From NCBI RefSeq assembly GCF_021401125.1, contig NZ_JACBFQ010000004.1, forward strand, positions 1-64,000: a DNA stretch of 64,000 bases. The letters run 5' to 3'. The notes beneath the pieces are model-generated. The model did no database searches. It had not been told where the DNA came from and saw only the letters and a list, made by a program, of their open reading frames with translations. A program made the translations under genes and the position numbers. The DNA is from Xanthobacter sp. NM-59. GTDB lineage: Bacteria; Pseudomonadota; Alphaproteobacteria; Rhizobiales; Xanthobacteraceae. Below, one piece after another: positions 50,645-59,425 of the stretch (within the stretch, counting starts at the first letter, position 1; each line of letters opens with the position of its first letter).

Positions 50645-53600
50645 CGCTGCGGAAGGCCTCCAGAACGGCCATGTAGCGGTTGAGGTCGAAATTGCGGACG
50701 ATGTCATTCATCTGGGCCACGAATGGCCCATGGGCGGGGGATTCCTCCGCCAGAGCCTCCAGCTTGGCGCGGATGCCGCGCACATAGCCGATGCGGCCGA
50801 GCTTCAGCAGCTCCTCGATATGCGCGGCAGCCGGCGGGGCCACGGTGTCGGGCGCGGCGGCCGGCAAAGCGGGGCTATCGGCCTCGAAAGTCCATTCGAG
50901 ACCCAGCAGGGTGCGGATCTTCTCCAGCAGCGTGCGCATGTCGACCGGCTTCACGCACTGGTCGTCATGGAAGGAGGCTTCGTCCGTGCGGGTGATGTCG
51001 CCGGCATTGGCGGAAATCATGATGATGTGGGAGCTGGGCGCGACCTTGGTGCGCAGCGCCTCGGCCACATCCCAGCCGGTGAGGTGGGGCATGGAGATGT
51101 CGAGCAGCACCAGATCAGGCTTGACCTCAGCCGCCATGGCCACCGAGCTCGGCCCGTCATCCGCGGTGAAGACGATGAAGCCGAGCGGACGCAGCAGCTC
51201 GCACATGAGATCGCGATGGGCGGCATCGTCATCAGCCACGAGCACGGTGCGCGGCGGCCCCTCATAGCCCTCGATGCGCCGTTCCGCGGGCGCGGTGTCG
51301 GGGCGCGGCGCGGCCTCGGAGAGCAGCAGGCGAACCCTGAACGTGGTGCCGGTGTCCACCTCGCTCTGCAGCGAGATGTCGCCGCCCATGATCTCCGTGA
51401 GCAGCTTGGTGATGGTGAGGCCGAGCCCGATGCCGATGGTGTTGAAGGTGCCCGCCCGGCTGCCCCGCTCGAACGGCTCGAAGATGCGCTCACGTTCCTC
51501 GGCCGGAATGCCGATGCCGCTGTCGGTGATCTCGAACTCCGCCACTTGGTTGCGATAGGCCACCGAGAAGGTCACATGCCCGCGGGCCGTGAACTTGATG
51601 GCGTTGGAGAGCAGGTTGATGAGGATCTGTCGCAGCCGCTTCTCGTCCGTGTGCACCACCTGTGGCAGGCGCGGCGAGCGGGCGTGGCGGAACTCGATTC
51701 CCCGCGCCTGGGCCTGGAGGCGGAACATGTCCACGATCTGGTCCAGGAGCTCGTGGATGCGCACCTCGTCGCGATAGAGGTGCAGCCGGCCGGCCTCGAT
51801 CTTGGAGATGTCCAGCAGGCCGTCAATGAGGCCCGACAGGTGCTCGGACGAGCGGCGCACCACCCGGATGGCGTCGCGCCGGTGGGCGGGAATGGAGCTG
51901 TCGCGCTCCAGGAGCTGGGCATAGCCGAGAATGGCGTTGAGTGGCGTGCGCAGCTCGTGGCTGATCCCCACCACATAGCGGCTCTTGGCCAGATTGGCCG
52001 CCTCCGCCGCCTCCTTGGCCTTTTGCAGCTTGGCGTCGGTGCGCTTGTGGGCCTCGATCTCGCGCATGAGGAGGGCGGTCTGGCGCTGGCTTTCCTCCTG
52101 CGCCACGCGCCGGCTCTCCTGGGCCAGCACGAACAGCCACGCCACCACGCCGACGATGATCATCAGCACGAAATAAAGCGTCCACAGGGTGGTGCGGATG
52201 GCATCGCCATGCAGGGGCGATTCCAGGCGGGCGTGGGAATAGATGAGCGCCAGGATGCCGCCGATGACGCCGGCCAGCAAAGCGAGGATGGCGAGATAAT
52301 GCCCCACGCGGGTATTGAGCCGGCCCACCACGGCCTGGGGCAGGGTCGCGGCCAGCACGCCCATGAGCTGGTCGGAGGCGCGGGCCTTGCTCTTACAGCG
52401 GTCGTTGCAGCGCGCATCCAGCGAGCAGCACAGGGAGCAGATGGGGCCGGCATAGACCGGGCACTGGGCCATGTCCTCCGCTTCGAACCGATGCTCGCAG
52501 ATACAGCAACGCACCAGGCCGTTGTGGCGTTGGGCGGCGGGCGCCCAATCGGTCTTGGGCTCGCGGGCCATGTAATAGCGTCCGCCGGTGGCGAAGGCGA
52601 TGGCGGGAGCGGCGAGGAAGGAAGCGATGAGGGCGATGAACACGCACAGCGCCTGTGCGGTCACGCCCAGAAGGCCGGCATAGGCGGTGAGGGCGAGGCT
52701 GGTGCCGATGAGCACCGCGCCCACGCCCACCGGGTTGATGTCATAGAGATGGGCGCGCTTGAACTCGATGGTGGGCGGGGAGAGGCCGAGCGGCTTGTTC
52801 ACCACCAAGTCCCCCACCAGCGCCGCCACCCAGGCCACCGCGATGATGGCATAGATGCCGAGGATCTGGTCCAGCGCCTTGTAGATGCCCAGCTCCATGA
52901 GCAGCAGCGCGATGGTGACGTTGAACACCAGCCACACCACCCGCCCCGGATGTGAATGGGTGAGGCGGGAGAAGAAGTTCGACCAGGCGATGGAGCCCGC
53001 ATAGGAATTGGTGACGTTGATCTTGAGCTGGGAGACGATGACGAACAGGCCGGTGAGCACCAAGGCCGCCTGGTGCGACGGCACCACATCCTGGAACGCC
53101 AGCAGATACATGCGCGTCGGCTCGGCCGCTGCGGCCAGGGGCACCCCGCTTTCAAACACCAGATAGGCGAGGAAGGAACCCGCCAGCATCTTCAGCGCGC
53201 CGGGCACGATCCAGCCTGGGCCGGCCGCCAGCAGGCTGCCCCACCAGCGCAGGTCACCCACTCCCTTGCGCTGCGGCAGGAAGCGCAGGAAGTCCACCTG
53301 CTCGCCGATCTGCGCCACCAGCGCGAACACCACGGTGGAGGCGGAGCCGAAGGCGAGAAGGTCGAAGCGCCCGTCCGGCGGGCCCCACTGGCCGGAAAAC
53401 GCCATCCATTCGGGAAGCTGGCTTTCGCGGTGAACCAGCAGAAGGCCGAGCGGCACCAGATGAAGCCCCAGCCACAAGGGCTGGGTCCAGGTCTGGAACC
53501 GGCTGATGAAGGTGATGCCGTGGGTGACGAGGGGGATCACCGCCACTGCCCCCATCACATAGCCGATGGCGAGCGGGATGCCGAAGCTCATCTCCAGCGC

Positions 53601-54065
53601 CAGCGCCAGGATTACCGCCTCGATGGCGAAGAAGATGAAGGTGAAGGAGGCGTAGATCAGCGAGGTGACCGTGGAGCCGAGATAGCCGAAGCCCGCCCCG
53701 CGGGTGAGCAGGTCGATATCCACCCCGAAACGGGCGGCGTAATAGCTGATGGGCAGGCCGGTGGCGAAGATGATGGCGCTGACCGCCAGGATGGCCGCCA
53801 CCGCATTGGTGAATCCATAGCTGAGCGTCACCGCCCCGCCGATGGCCTCCAGCGCCAGGAAGGAGATGGCGCCAAGCGCCGTGTTCGCCACCCGGAATGC
53901 GGACCAGCGCCGTGCGCTCTTCGCGGTGAAGCGCAGCGCGAAGTCTTCCAGTGTCTCGTTACGCACCCATTGATTGTACTGGCGTCTGACGCGGACAATC
54001 CTCTGTTCCGCCCCCATGGCTTCAGGTCCCATCGCCTGCTGGTTCGAAAGGACCTCCTCTTGCAT
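50634..54065 (-). CDS. NCS1-permease-like/histidine kinase/receiver fusion
   Basis: A 1143-residue hybrid sensor. Residues about 45-500 resemble a cytosine/purine-type (NCS1) permease with about 12 helices. A cysteine cluster follows (about 518-560) with nine Cys and a His, starting CCICEHRFEAEDMAQC and ending CNDRCK, which may bind zinc or an Fe-S cluster. Two more helices (about 570-640), a coiled coil, the HisKA domain with SHELRTPLNAILGY (His about 702), an HATPase domain (NLLSNAIKF, GIGLGLTITK), a receiver with phosphoacceptor Asp about 988 in LVLLDISMP and a helical tail complete it. The permease half may act as the sensor for an amide, urea or nucleobase. The start at ATG 54065 is uncertain; ATG 54032 and 54017 are in frame. 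It is divergent from the urt operon. Confidence 0.85.
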   Translation of the reverse strand: MQEEVLSNQQAMGPEAMGAEQRIVRVRRQYNQWVRNETLEDFALRFTAKSARRWSAFRVANTALGAISFLALEAIGGAVTLSYGFTNAVAAILAVSAIIFATGLPISYYAARFGVDIDLLTRGAGFGYLGSTVTSLIYASFTFIFFAIEAVILALALEMSFGIPLAIGYVMGAVAVIPLVTHGITFISRFQTWTQPLWLGLHLVPLGLLLVHRESQLPEWMAFSGQWGPPDGRFDLLAFGSASTVVFALVAQIGEQVDFLRFLPQRKGVGDLRWWGSLLAAGPGWIVPGALKMLAGSFLAYLVFESGVPLAAAAEPTRMYLLAFQDVVPSHQAALVLTGLFVIVSQLKINVTNSYAGSIAWSNFFSRLTHSHPGRVVWLVFNVTIALLLMELGIYKALDQILGIYAIIAVAWVAALVGDLVVNKPLGLSPPTIEFKRAHLYDINPVGVGAVLIGTSLALTAYAGLLGVTAQALCVFIALIASFLAAPAIAFATGGRYYMAREPKTDWAPAAQRHNGLVRCCICEHRFEAEDMAQCPVYAGPICSLCCSLDARCNDRCKSKARASDQLMGVLAATLPQAVVGRLNTRVGHYLAILALLAGVIGGILALIYSHARLESPLHGDAIRTTLWTLYFVLMIIVGVVAWLFVLAQESRRVAQEESQRQTALLMREIEAHKRTDAKLQKAKEAAEAANLAKSRYVVGISHELRTPLNAILGYAQLLERDSSIPAHRRDAIRVVRRSSEHLSGLIDGLLDISKIEAGRLHLYRDEVRIHELLDQIVDMFRLQAQARGIEFRHARSPRLPQVVHTDEKRLRQILINLLSNAIKFTARGHVTFSVAYRNQVAEFEITDSGIGIPAEERERIFEPFERGSRAGTFNTIGIGLGLTITKLLTEIMGGDISLQSEVDTGTTFRVRLLLSEAAPRPDTAPAERRIEGYEGPPRTVLVADDDAAHRDLMCELLRPLGFIVFTADDGPSSVAMAAEVKPDLVLLDISMPHLTGWDVAEALRTKVAPSSHIIMISANAGDITRTDEASFHDDQCVKPVDMRTLLEKIRTLLGLEWTFEADSPALPAAAPDTVAPPAAAHIEELLKLGRIGYVRGIRAKLEALAEESPAHGPFVAQMNDIVRNFDLNRYMAVLEAFRSDDP

Positions 54066-54409
54066 CGCTCCCGACAGTCTCTGTTCGGCTTGCCGCCATT
54101 ATGGTTTCGGCGCCCGGCAAGGGGCTGCGCTGTGGCCGCCTCCTGCCGGTCGCCGCCGGCTGTGGCCCGGGTGAAACCCGGTGCCGGTTTCGTTCGGCGG
54201 GGCAGTGTCGTGCTTCGCCGCGGATTTGTCACCTCCCGCCGCGCCGCCCAGTCCCGCCGAGCGTCCAGGGCCAAGATAAACGGACCTGTCGCGGGCCATA
54301 TACGTCAATTGACGTATTGCTGATCCGGCCCGAACCCGGGAAGCATCACCCCACCAAAAAGCTTCCAGACACTTTGAAACCATCCTGTCATCGCGATGGA
54401 GGGGGAAGT
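54066..54409. other. Divergent regulatory region between the kinase and urt-fmd genes (344 bp)
   Basis: No gene fits here. It contains the perfect 18-bp palindrome at 54300-54317 and should carry both promoters. TTGACG within the palindrome could serve as a -35 element on either strand, but no good -10 partner was found. The ribosome-binding site for the plus-strand operon is GGAGGGGGA just before ATG 54410. Confidence 0.55.
54300..54317. promoter_or_regulatory. Perfect 18-bp palindrome, candidate operator of the urt-fmd operon
   Basis: ATACGTCAATTGACGTAT equals its own reverse complement over all 18 bases. It is 93 bp before the binding-protein start and about 235 bp from the divergent kinase start. 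A dimeric regulator such as the LuxR-type protein encoded at 49712-50644 is a plausible ligand. Confidence 0.6.
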
Positions 54410-55702
54410 ATGTCTTCTGATGATCAGCGGTCCGGTCGAGGTCTGTCCCAGATGAACCTGGGGCGGCGCCAAATCCTGAAGGGCCTCGCGGCCATGCCCG
54501 TTGCTTCGGCTTTCGGGGCGTCCGCCTTCTTCTCGTCCTCGGCCTTCGCCCAGGCGCCGGCGACGTCCGCCGTGAATACGACCGGGCTTGCCGTGACGGA
54601 CACGGAAGTGACCGTGGGCATCCTGCACTCAGTCACCGGGACCATGGCCATTTCCGAAACCGGATCGGTGCAGGCGGAAAAGCTCGCCATCGACCAGATC
54701 AACGCCTCCGGCGGCGTGCTGGGTCGCAAGATCAAGTACGTTCAGGAAGACGGCGCCTCCGATTGGCCAACCTTCGCGGAGAAGGCCAAGAAGCTCCTGG
54801 TGCAGGACAAGTGCGCCTCGGTGTTCGGTTGCTGGACCTCCGCTTCGCGCAAGGCGGTTTTGCCGGTGTTCGAGCAGTATAACGGCATGCTCTATTATCC
54901 GACCTTCTATGAAGGCCTGGAGCAGTCCAAGAATGTCATCTATACGGGCCAGGAGGCGACGCAGCAGATCATTGCCGGCCTCAACTGGGTGGTGCAGAAT
55001 CGCGGCGCGCAGACCTTCTATCTCCTGGGCTCGGACTATATCTGGCCGCGCACCTCCAACAAGATCGCCCGCAAGCACATCGAGAACTTCCTCAACCTGA
55101 AGGTGGTGGGTGAGGAGTATTTCCCGCTCGGTCATACCCAGTTCAATTCGGCCATCAACAAGATCAAGCTGAAGAAGCCGGATGTCATCTACGCCATCAT
55201 CGTCGGCGGTTCCAACGTCGCCTTCTACAAGCAGCTCAAGGCGGCAGGCATCGACCTGTCCAAGCAGACCCTGCTCACCATTTCGGTGACGGAAGACGAG
55301 ATCCTGGGCATCGGCGGCGAGAATATCGCGGGCGCGCTCGCCTGCATGAAGTATTTCCAATCCCTCGATAATCCCAACAACAAGGCGTTCGTCGAGGCGT
55401 TCAAGAAGGCCTATGGCCCCAACATGGTCATCGGCGACGTGACCCAGGCCGCCTATCTCGGCCCCTGGCTGTGGAAGCTCACGGTGGAGAAGGCTGGCTC
55501 CTTCGACATCGACAAGGTGGCCGCGGCCTCCCCGGGCGTCGCCTTCGACAAGGCGCCGGAAGGCTATGTGCGCATCCACGAGAACCACCATCTGTGGAGC
55601 AAGACCCGCGTCGGCAAGGCGCGCCCGGATGGGCAGTTCGACGTGCTCTACGAGACCGCCGAGCTGGTGGAGCCGAACCCCTTCCCCAAGGGCTACCAGT
55701 GA
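54410..55702 (+). CDS. urtA: Urea/short-chain amide ABC transporter binding protein (UrtA/FmdD type)
   Basis: A 430-residue periplasmic binding protein of the UrtA family. The leader NLGRRQILKGLAAMPVASAFGASAFF has a twin-arginine-like pair and a hydrophobic core with cleavage near AFA. The mature part has the family phrase VTVGILHSVTGTMAISETGSVQAEKLAIDQINASGGVLG and VFGCWTSASRKAVLPVFE. ATG 54410 is preceded by GGAGGGGGA. Because formamidase lies at the end of the same operon, the true ligand may be formamide or acetamide as well as urea, as in the fmd cluster of Methylophilus. No urease genes are in the window. Confidence 0.88.
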   Translation: MSSDDQRSGRGLSQMNLGRRQILKGLAAMPVASAFGASAFFSSSAFAQAPATSAVNTTGLAVTDTEVTVGILHSVTGTMAISETGSVQAEKLAIDQINASGGVLGRKIKYVQEDGASDWPTFAEKAKKLLVQDKCASVFGCWTSASRKAVLPVFEQYNGMLYYPTFYEGLEQSKNVIYTGQEATQQIIAGLNWVVQNRGAQTFYLLGSDYIWPRTSNKIARKHIENFLNLKVVGEEYFPLGHTQFNSAINKIKLKKPDVIYAIIVGGSNVAFYKQLKAAGIDLSKQTLLTISVTEDEILGIGGENIAGALACMKYFQSLDNPNNKAFVEAFKKAYGPNMVIGDVTQAAYLGPWLWKLTVEKAGSFDIDKVAAASPGVAFDKAPEGYVRIHENHHLWSKTRVGKARPDGQFDVLYETAELVEPNPFPKGYQ

Positions 55703-55807
55703 GCCGAGCGCTCCCACGCCGCGCCGCTTTCGCCTGAAAAGCGGCGCGCCACCCGTCCGCGCGCGGCGCGGGCGGGCTCCATCCGGCCCGAGGAGGGGTC
55801 CGGGGTC

Positions 55808-56764
55808 ATGCGGCCGGAGCCGCTGCGGAGTGCTTCGATGTTCATGGGATATTCGCTGGGGGAGCTCGGCTCCATCTTCGCCATGCAGGCCTTCGCCGGC
55901 CTGATCCTGTTCTCCGTCTTCGTGCTCATGTCGCTGGGTCTCGCCATCATCTTTGGCCAGATGGGCGTGATCAACATGGCGCACGGCGAGTTCATGATCC
56001 TCGGCGCCTACATGACCTACCTCACCTCGCAGGCGTTTCAGGCTTTCGCGCCGGGGCTCTACGGAATCTACTTCTTCGTCGCCATGGTGGTGGCCTTTTG
56101 TGCCTCCGGCGCGCTGGGAATGCTGGTGGAGTGGAGCATGATCCGCTTCCTCTACAAGCGCCCGCTCGACACGCTGCTGGCCACCTGGGGCCTCTCTCTC
56201 ATCATGCAGCAGGCGTTCCGCTCCATCTTCGGCGCCCGCGAGGTGGGCGTGGAGCTGCCCGAATGGATGATGGGCTCGCTCGCCATCACCGACACCATTG
56301 AGGTGCAGATCAACGGCCTGTTCGTGATGGGCCTCACCACCCTCATTGCCATCGCCGTCTATCTGCTCATGTTCCGCTCGCGCTGGGGCCTGCAGGTGCG
56401 GGCCGTGGTGTTGAACCGGCCCATGGCGGGCGCGGTGGGCATCGACAGCGAGCGGGTGGACCGTTTCACCTTCGGCCTCGGCTGCGGCATTGCCGGCATC
56501 GCCGGCAGCGCTTTCACCATGATCGGGTCCACGGGCCCCACGGCGGGCCAGCTCTACATCGTCGACACCTTCCTGGTGGTGGTGTTCGGCGGCGCGGCCT
56601 CCCTCGCGGGCACCATCGCTTCGGCCTTCACCATCTCCCAGGCGCAGTCGACCATGGAATTCTTCATGTCCGGTTCCATGGCCAAGGTGCTCACGCTGCT
56701 GGTGGTGGTCTGCATCCTCATGGTGCGCCCGGAAGGCCTGTTCGTCCTCAAGGTCCGGCGCTGA
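55808..56764 (+). CDS. urtB: Urea/amide ABC transporter permease UrtB type
   Basis: A 318-residue branched-chain-type permease with about eight helices. The start region LGLAIIFGQMGVINMAHGEFMILGAYMTY is the LivH/UrtB signature, and the coupling segment VVLNRPMAGAVGIDSERVDRFTFGLGCGIAGIAG follows. ATG 55808 has AGGAGGGG nine bases upstream; ATG 55838 with CGGAG is a good alternative. It lacks the long N-terminal domain found on some UrtB proteins. Eleven bases separate it from urtC. Confidence 0.88.
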   Translation: MRPEPLRSASMFMGYSLGELGSIFAMQAFAGLILFSVFVLMSLGLAIIFGQMGVINMAHGEFMILGAYMTYLTSQAFQAFAPGLYGIYFFVAMVVAFCASGALGMLVEWSMIRFLYKRPLDTLLATWGLSLIMQQAFRSIFGAREVGVELPEWMMGSLAITDTIEVQINGLFVMGLTTLIAIAVYLLMFRSRWGLQVRAVVLNRPMAGAVGIDSERVDRFTFGLGCGIAGIAGSAFTMIGSTGPTAGQLYIVDTFLVVVFGGAASLAGTIASAFTISQAQSTMEFFMSGSMAKVLTLLVVVCILMVRPEGLFVLKVRR

Positions 56765-56775
56765 GGAGGCCTGAC

Positions 56776-57900
56776 ATGACGCAAGCGCTCTCCCCCCGTT
56801 TCAAGAACCTCATCGGCCTTCTTCTCCTTGCCGTGCTTCTGGCGGTGGTACTGCCGCTGGTGCTGGAGCCCTTCCGCCTCAACATGGTGGGCAAGTATCT
56901 CACCTACGCCTTCGTGGCGGTGGGCCTGGTGCTGTGCTGGGGCAATGCGGGCATCCTCTCCCTCGGCCAGGGGGTGTTCTTCGGTCTCGGCGGCTATGCC
57001 ATGGCCATGTATCTGAAGCTTCAGTCCTCCACGCTAGAGGCCACCAAGATCCAGTCCACCCCCGGCATTCCCGATTTCATGGACTGGAACCAGATTACCG
57101 AGCTACCCTTCTTCTGGGTGCCCTTCAAGTCGTTGCCGCTGTCCTTGCTGGCGGTGGTGCTGGTGCCCATGGCGTTCGCCTTCATCGTGTCCTTTCCCAT
57201 GTTCAAGCGGCGGGTGGGTGGCGTCTACTTCGCCATCATCACCCAGGCGCTGGCGGCCATCATGACGATCCTCATCGTCGGCCAGCAGGGCTATACGGGC
57301 GGCATCAACGGCATTACCGATCTGCGCACCCTGGCCGGCTGGGACATCCGCACCGACAGCGCCAAGACCATCCTTTATTTCGTGAACGTGGCGCTGCTGC
57401 TTGGGGCCATCGGGCTGTGCCTGCTGGTGCGCGGCTCCAAGCTCGGCCGCATCCTCGTCGCCATGCGCGACAAGGAGGACCGGGTGCGGTTCTCCGGCTA
57501 CGACGTGGCGAGCTTCAAGGTGTTCGTGTTCTGCCTGGCCGCGGCGCTGGCGGGCGTGGGCGGGGCCATGTTCACCCTGCAGGTGGGGTTCATGTCGCCG
57601 TCCTTCGTCGGCATCGTGCCCTCCATCGAAATGGTCATCTACACGGCGGTGGGCGGGCGGCTCTCTCTGTTCGGCGCGGTCTACGGCACGCTGCTGGTGA
57701 ACTGGGCGAAGACCTCCTTCTCCGAAAGCTTTCCGGAGCTGTGGCTGTTCGGCCTCGGTGCCCTCTTCATCGCGGTGGTGCTGCTGTTCCCCAACGGTCT
57801 TGCGGGCCTCTACCGCAGCCATGTGGAGCCGCGCATCGACGCCTTCCTCGGTCGCAAGGGGCGCTCCGGCTCCACCCCCGCGCCCGCTCCGGCTGAATGA
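56776..57900 (+). CDS. urtC: Urea/amide ABC transporter permease UrtC type
   Basis: A 374-residue LivM/UrtC-type permease. It shows VGLVLCWGNAGILSLGQGVFFGLGGYAMAMYL near the start, and ILVAMRDKEDRVRFSGYDVASFKVFVFCLAAALAGVGGA in the coupling region. ATG 56776 is six bases after GAGGAGG. It pairs with UrtB to form the membrane channel and is followed within 12 bp by the first ATPase gene. Confidence 0.9.
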   Translation: MTQALSPRFKNLIGLLLLAVLLAVVLPLVLEPFRLNMVGKYLTYAFVAVGLVLCWGNAGILSLGQGVFFGLGGYAMAMYLKLQSSTLEATKIQSTPGIPDFMDWNQITELPFFWVPFKSLPLSLLAVVLVPMAFAFIVSFPMFKRRVGGVYFAIITQALAAIMTILIVGQQGYTGGINGITDLRTLAGWDIRTDSAKTILYFVNVALLLGAIGLCLLVRGSKLGRILVAMRDKEDRVRFSGYDVASFKVFVFCLAAALAGVGGAMFTLQVGFMSPSFVGIVPSIEMVIYTAVGGRLSLFGAVYGTLLVNWAKTSFSESFPELWLFGLGALFIAVVLLFPNGLAGLYRSHVEPRIDAFLGRKGRSGSTPAPAPAE

Positions 57901-57911
57901 GGAGGTGAGCC

Positions 57912-58691
57912 ATGAACGCGCAAGCTGCCACCAACGTCATCACCGACCAGATGGGCCCCGATTTCCTGCTGGCGGTGGAGGGGCTGACCGTCTCCTTCGA
58001 CGGCTTCAAGGCGGTCGACGACCTGTCCTTCTATGTGGATGAGAACGAGATCCGGGTCATCATTGGCCCCAACGGTGCCGGCAAGACCACGGTGCTTGAT
58101 CTCATCTGCGGCCGCACCAAAGCCACATCAGGTTCCGTGAAGTTCAAGAATACGGAGCTGACCCGCCTCAAGGAATACGAGATCGTCCGCGCCGGGGTGG
58201 GGCGCAAGTTCCAGAACCCGTCCATCTATGAAGATCTCACGGTGTTCGAAAACCTGGAGATTTCCTTTCCGCGCGGACGCGGCGTGTTCGGTGCGCTCGC
58301 CTTCAAGCGGGATGCGGAAGTGATCGGGCGGGTGGAGGAGGTGGCGCAGACCATCTTTCTGGCCGACCAGCTCCACCAGCGGGCCGAATACTTGAGTCAC
58401 GGCCAGAAGCAATGGCTGGAAATCGGCATGCTGCTGATCCAGGACCCTGAGCTTTTGATGCTGGACGAGCCGGTGGCCGGCATGAGCGTGGCCGAACGTA
58501 AGAAGACGGCGGAATTGCTCAACACCATCATCAAGGATCGCTCGGTGATCGTGATCGAGCACGACATGAAGTTCGTGGAGGACATCGCCCACAAGGTCAC
58601 GGTGCTGCACCAGGGCAAGATCCTCGCCGAGGGGCCCATGGCCAAGGTGCAGGCCGATCCCAAAGTCATCGAAGTCTATCTCGGCCACTGA
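57912..58691 (+). CDS. urtD: Urea/amide ABC transporter ATPase UrtD type
   Basis: A 259-residue ATPase of the LivG/UrtD group, with Walker A GPNGAGKTT, the family-specific Q-loop region VGRKFQNPSIYEDLTVFENLE, a degenerate signature LSHGQKQWLEIGM usual for UrtD, Walker B LLMLDEPVAG and H-loop IEHDMKFVE. It starts with a near-perfect ribosome-binding site GGAGGTGA. It works as a heterodimer with UrtE. Confidence 0.9.
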   Translation: MNAQAATNVITDQMGPDFLLAVEGLTVSFDGFKAVDDLSFYVDENEIRVIIGPNGAGKTTVLDLICGRTKATSGSVKFKNTELTRLKEYEIVRAGVGRKFQNPSIYEDLTVFENLEISFPRGRGVFGALAFKRDAEVIGRVEEVAQTIFLADQLHQRAEYLSHGQKQWLEIGMLLIQDPELLMLDEPVAGMSVAERKKTAELLNTIIKDRSVIVIEHDMKFVEDIAHKVTVLHQGKILAEGPMAKVQADPKVIEVYLGH

Positions 58692-58703
58692 GGGGAACCG
58701 ACC

Positions 58704-59393
58704 ATGCTCAACGTCGACAACCTCGTCGTCTCCTATGGCCAGAGCGAGGTGCTGCACGGCTTGTCCTTCGGCGTGGCGCCGGGGGAGATCGTCGCCATCA
58801 TGGGCCGCAACGGCATGGGCAAGACCACGCTCATGAAATCGCTGATGGGCGTGGTGCCCACCCGCTCCGGCACGGTGGCCCTGGGCACCGACACGATCAC
58901 CGATCTCAAGAGCTGCCAGCGGGTGGCGCGCGGCATCGCCTATGTGCCGCAGGGGCGGATGATTTTTTCTTCCATGACGGTTCAGGAGAACATCGAAACC
59001 GGCCTCATCGTCCACAATGACAGCAAAGTGCCGCCGGACATCTATGAGCTGTTCCCGGTGTTGCTGGACATGAAGCACCGGCGCGGTGGCAACCTTTCCG
59101 GCGGCCAGCAACAGCAATTGGCCATCGCGAGGGCGCTCGCCACCCGGCCCAAGGTTCTGCTGCTGGACGAGCCCACCGAGGGCATCCAGCCCTCCATCAT
59201 CCGCGAGATGGCCCGCACCCTGAAGCGCATCCGCGATGAGCGGGGCCTGTCCATCGTGGTGTCGGAACAGGTGCTCTCCTTCGCCCTCGACATCGCCGAC
59301 CGCGTCCTGGTGATCGAGAACGGCGAGATCGTCCATGAGGACCTGCGCGCCGACATCGACGAAGCCAAGGTCGCCAAGTTCCTGTCCGTCTGA
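58704..59393 (+). CDS. urtE: Urea/amide ABC transporter ATPase UrtE type
   Basis: A 229-residue LivF/UrtE-type ATPase with Walker A GRNGMGKTT, Q-loop VPQGRMIFSSMTVQENIE, signature LSGGQQQQLAIARAL, Walker B VLLLDEPTEGIQPS and the switch-His position replaced by Gln (VSEQVLSFAL), as is normal for this group. It is 12 bp after urtD and 32 bp before the formamidase gene. Confidence 0.9.
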   Translation: MLNVDNLVVSYGQSEVLHGLSFGVAPGEIVAIMGRNGMGKTTLMKSLMGVVPTRSGTVALGTDTITDLKSCQRVARGIAYVPQGRMIFSSMTVQENIETGLIVHNDSKVPPDIYELFPVLLDMKHRRGGNLSGGQQQQLAIARALATRPKVLLLDEPTEGIQPSIIREMARTLKRIRDERGLSIVVSEQVLSFALDIADRVLVIENGEIVHEDLRADIDEAKVAKFLSV

Positions 59394-59425
59394 ACCTTTT
59401 TCGCCTTCAACCCTGAGGAAGAGCC

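Noticed and set aside
50355-52955. Plus-strand frame of 866 codons opposite the hybrid kinase
   Set aside because: The kinase motifs (H-box, receiver Asp, permease helices) lie on the minus strand; the opposite translation has no recognisable domain.
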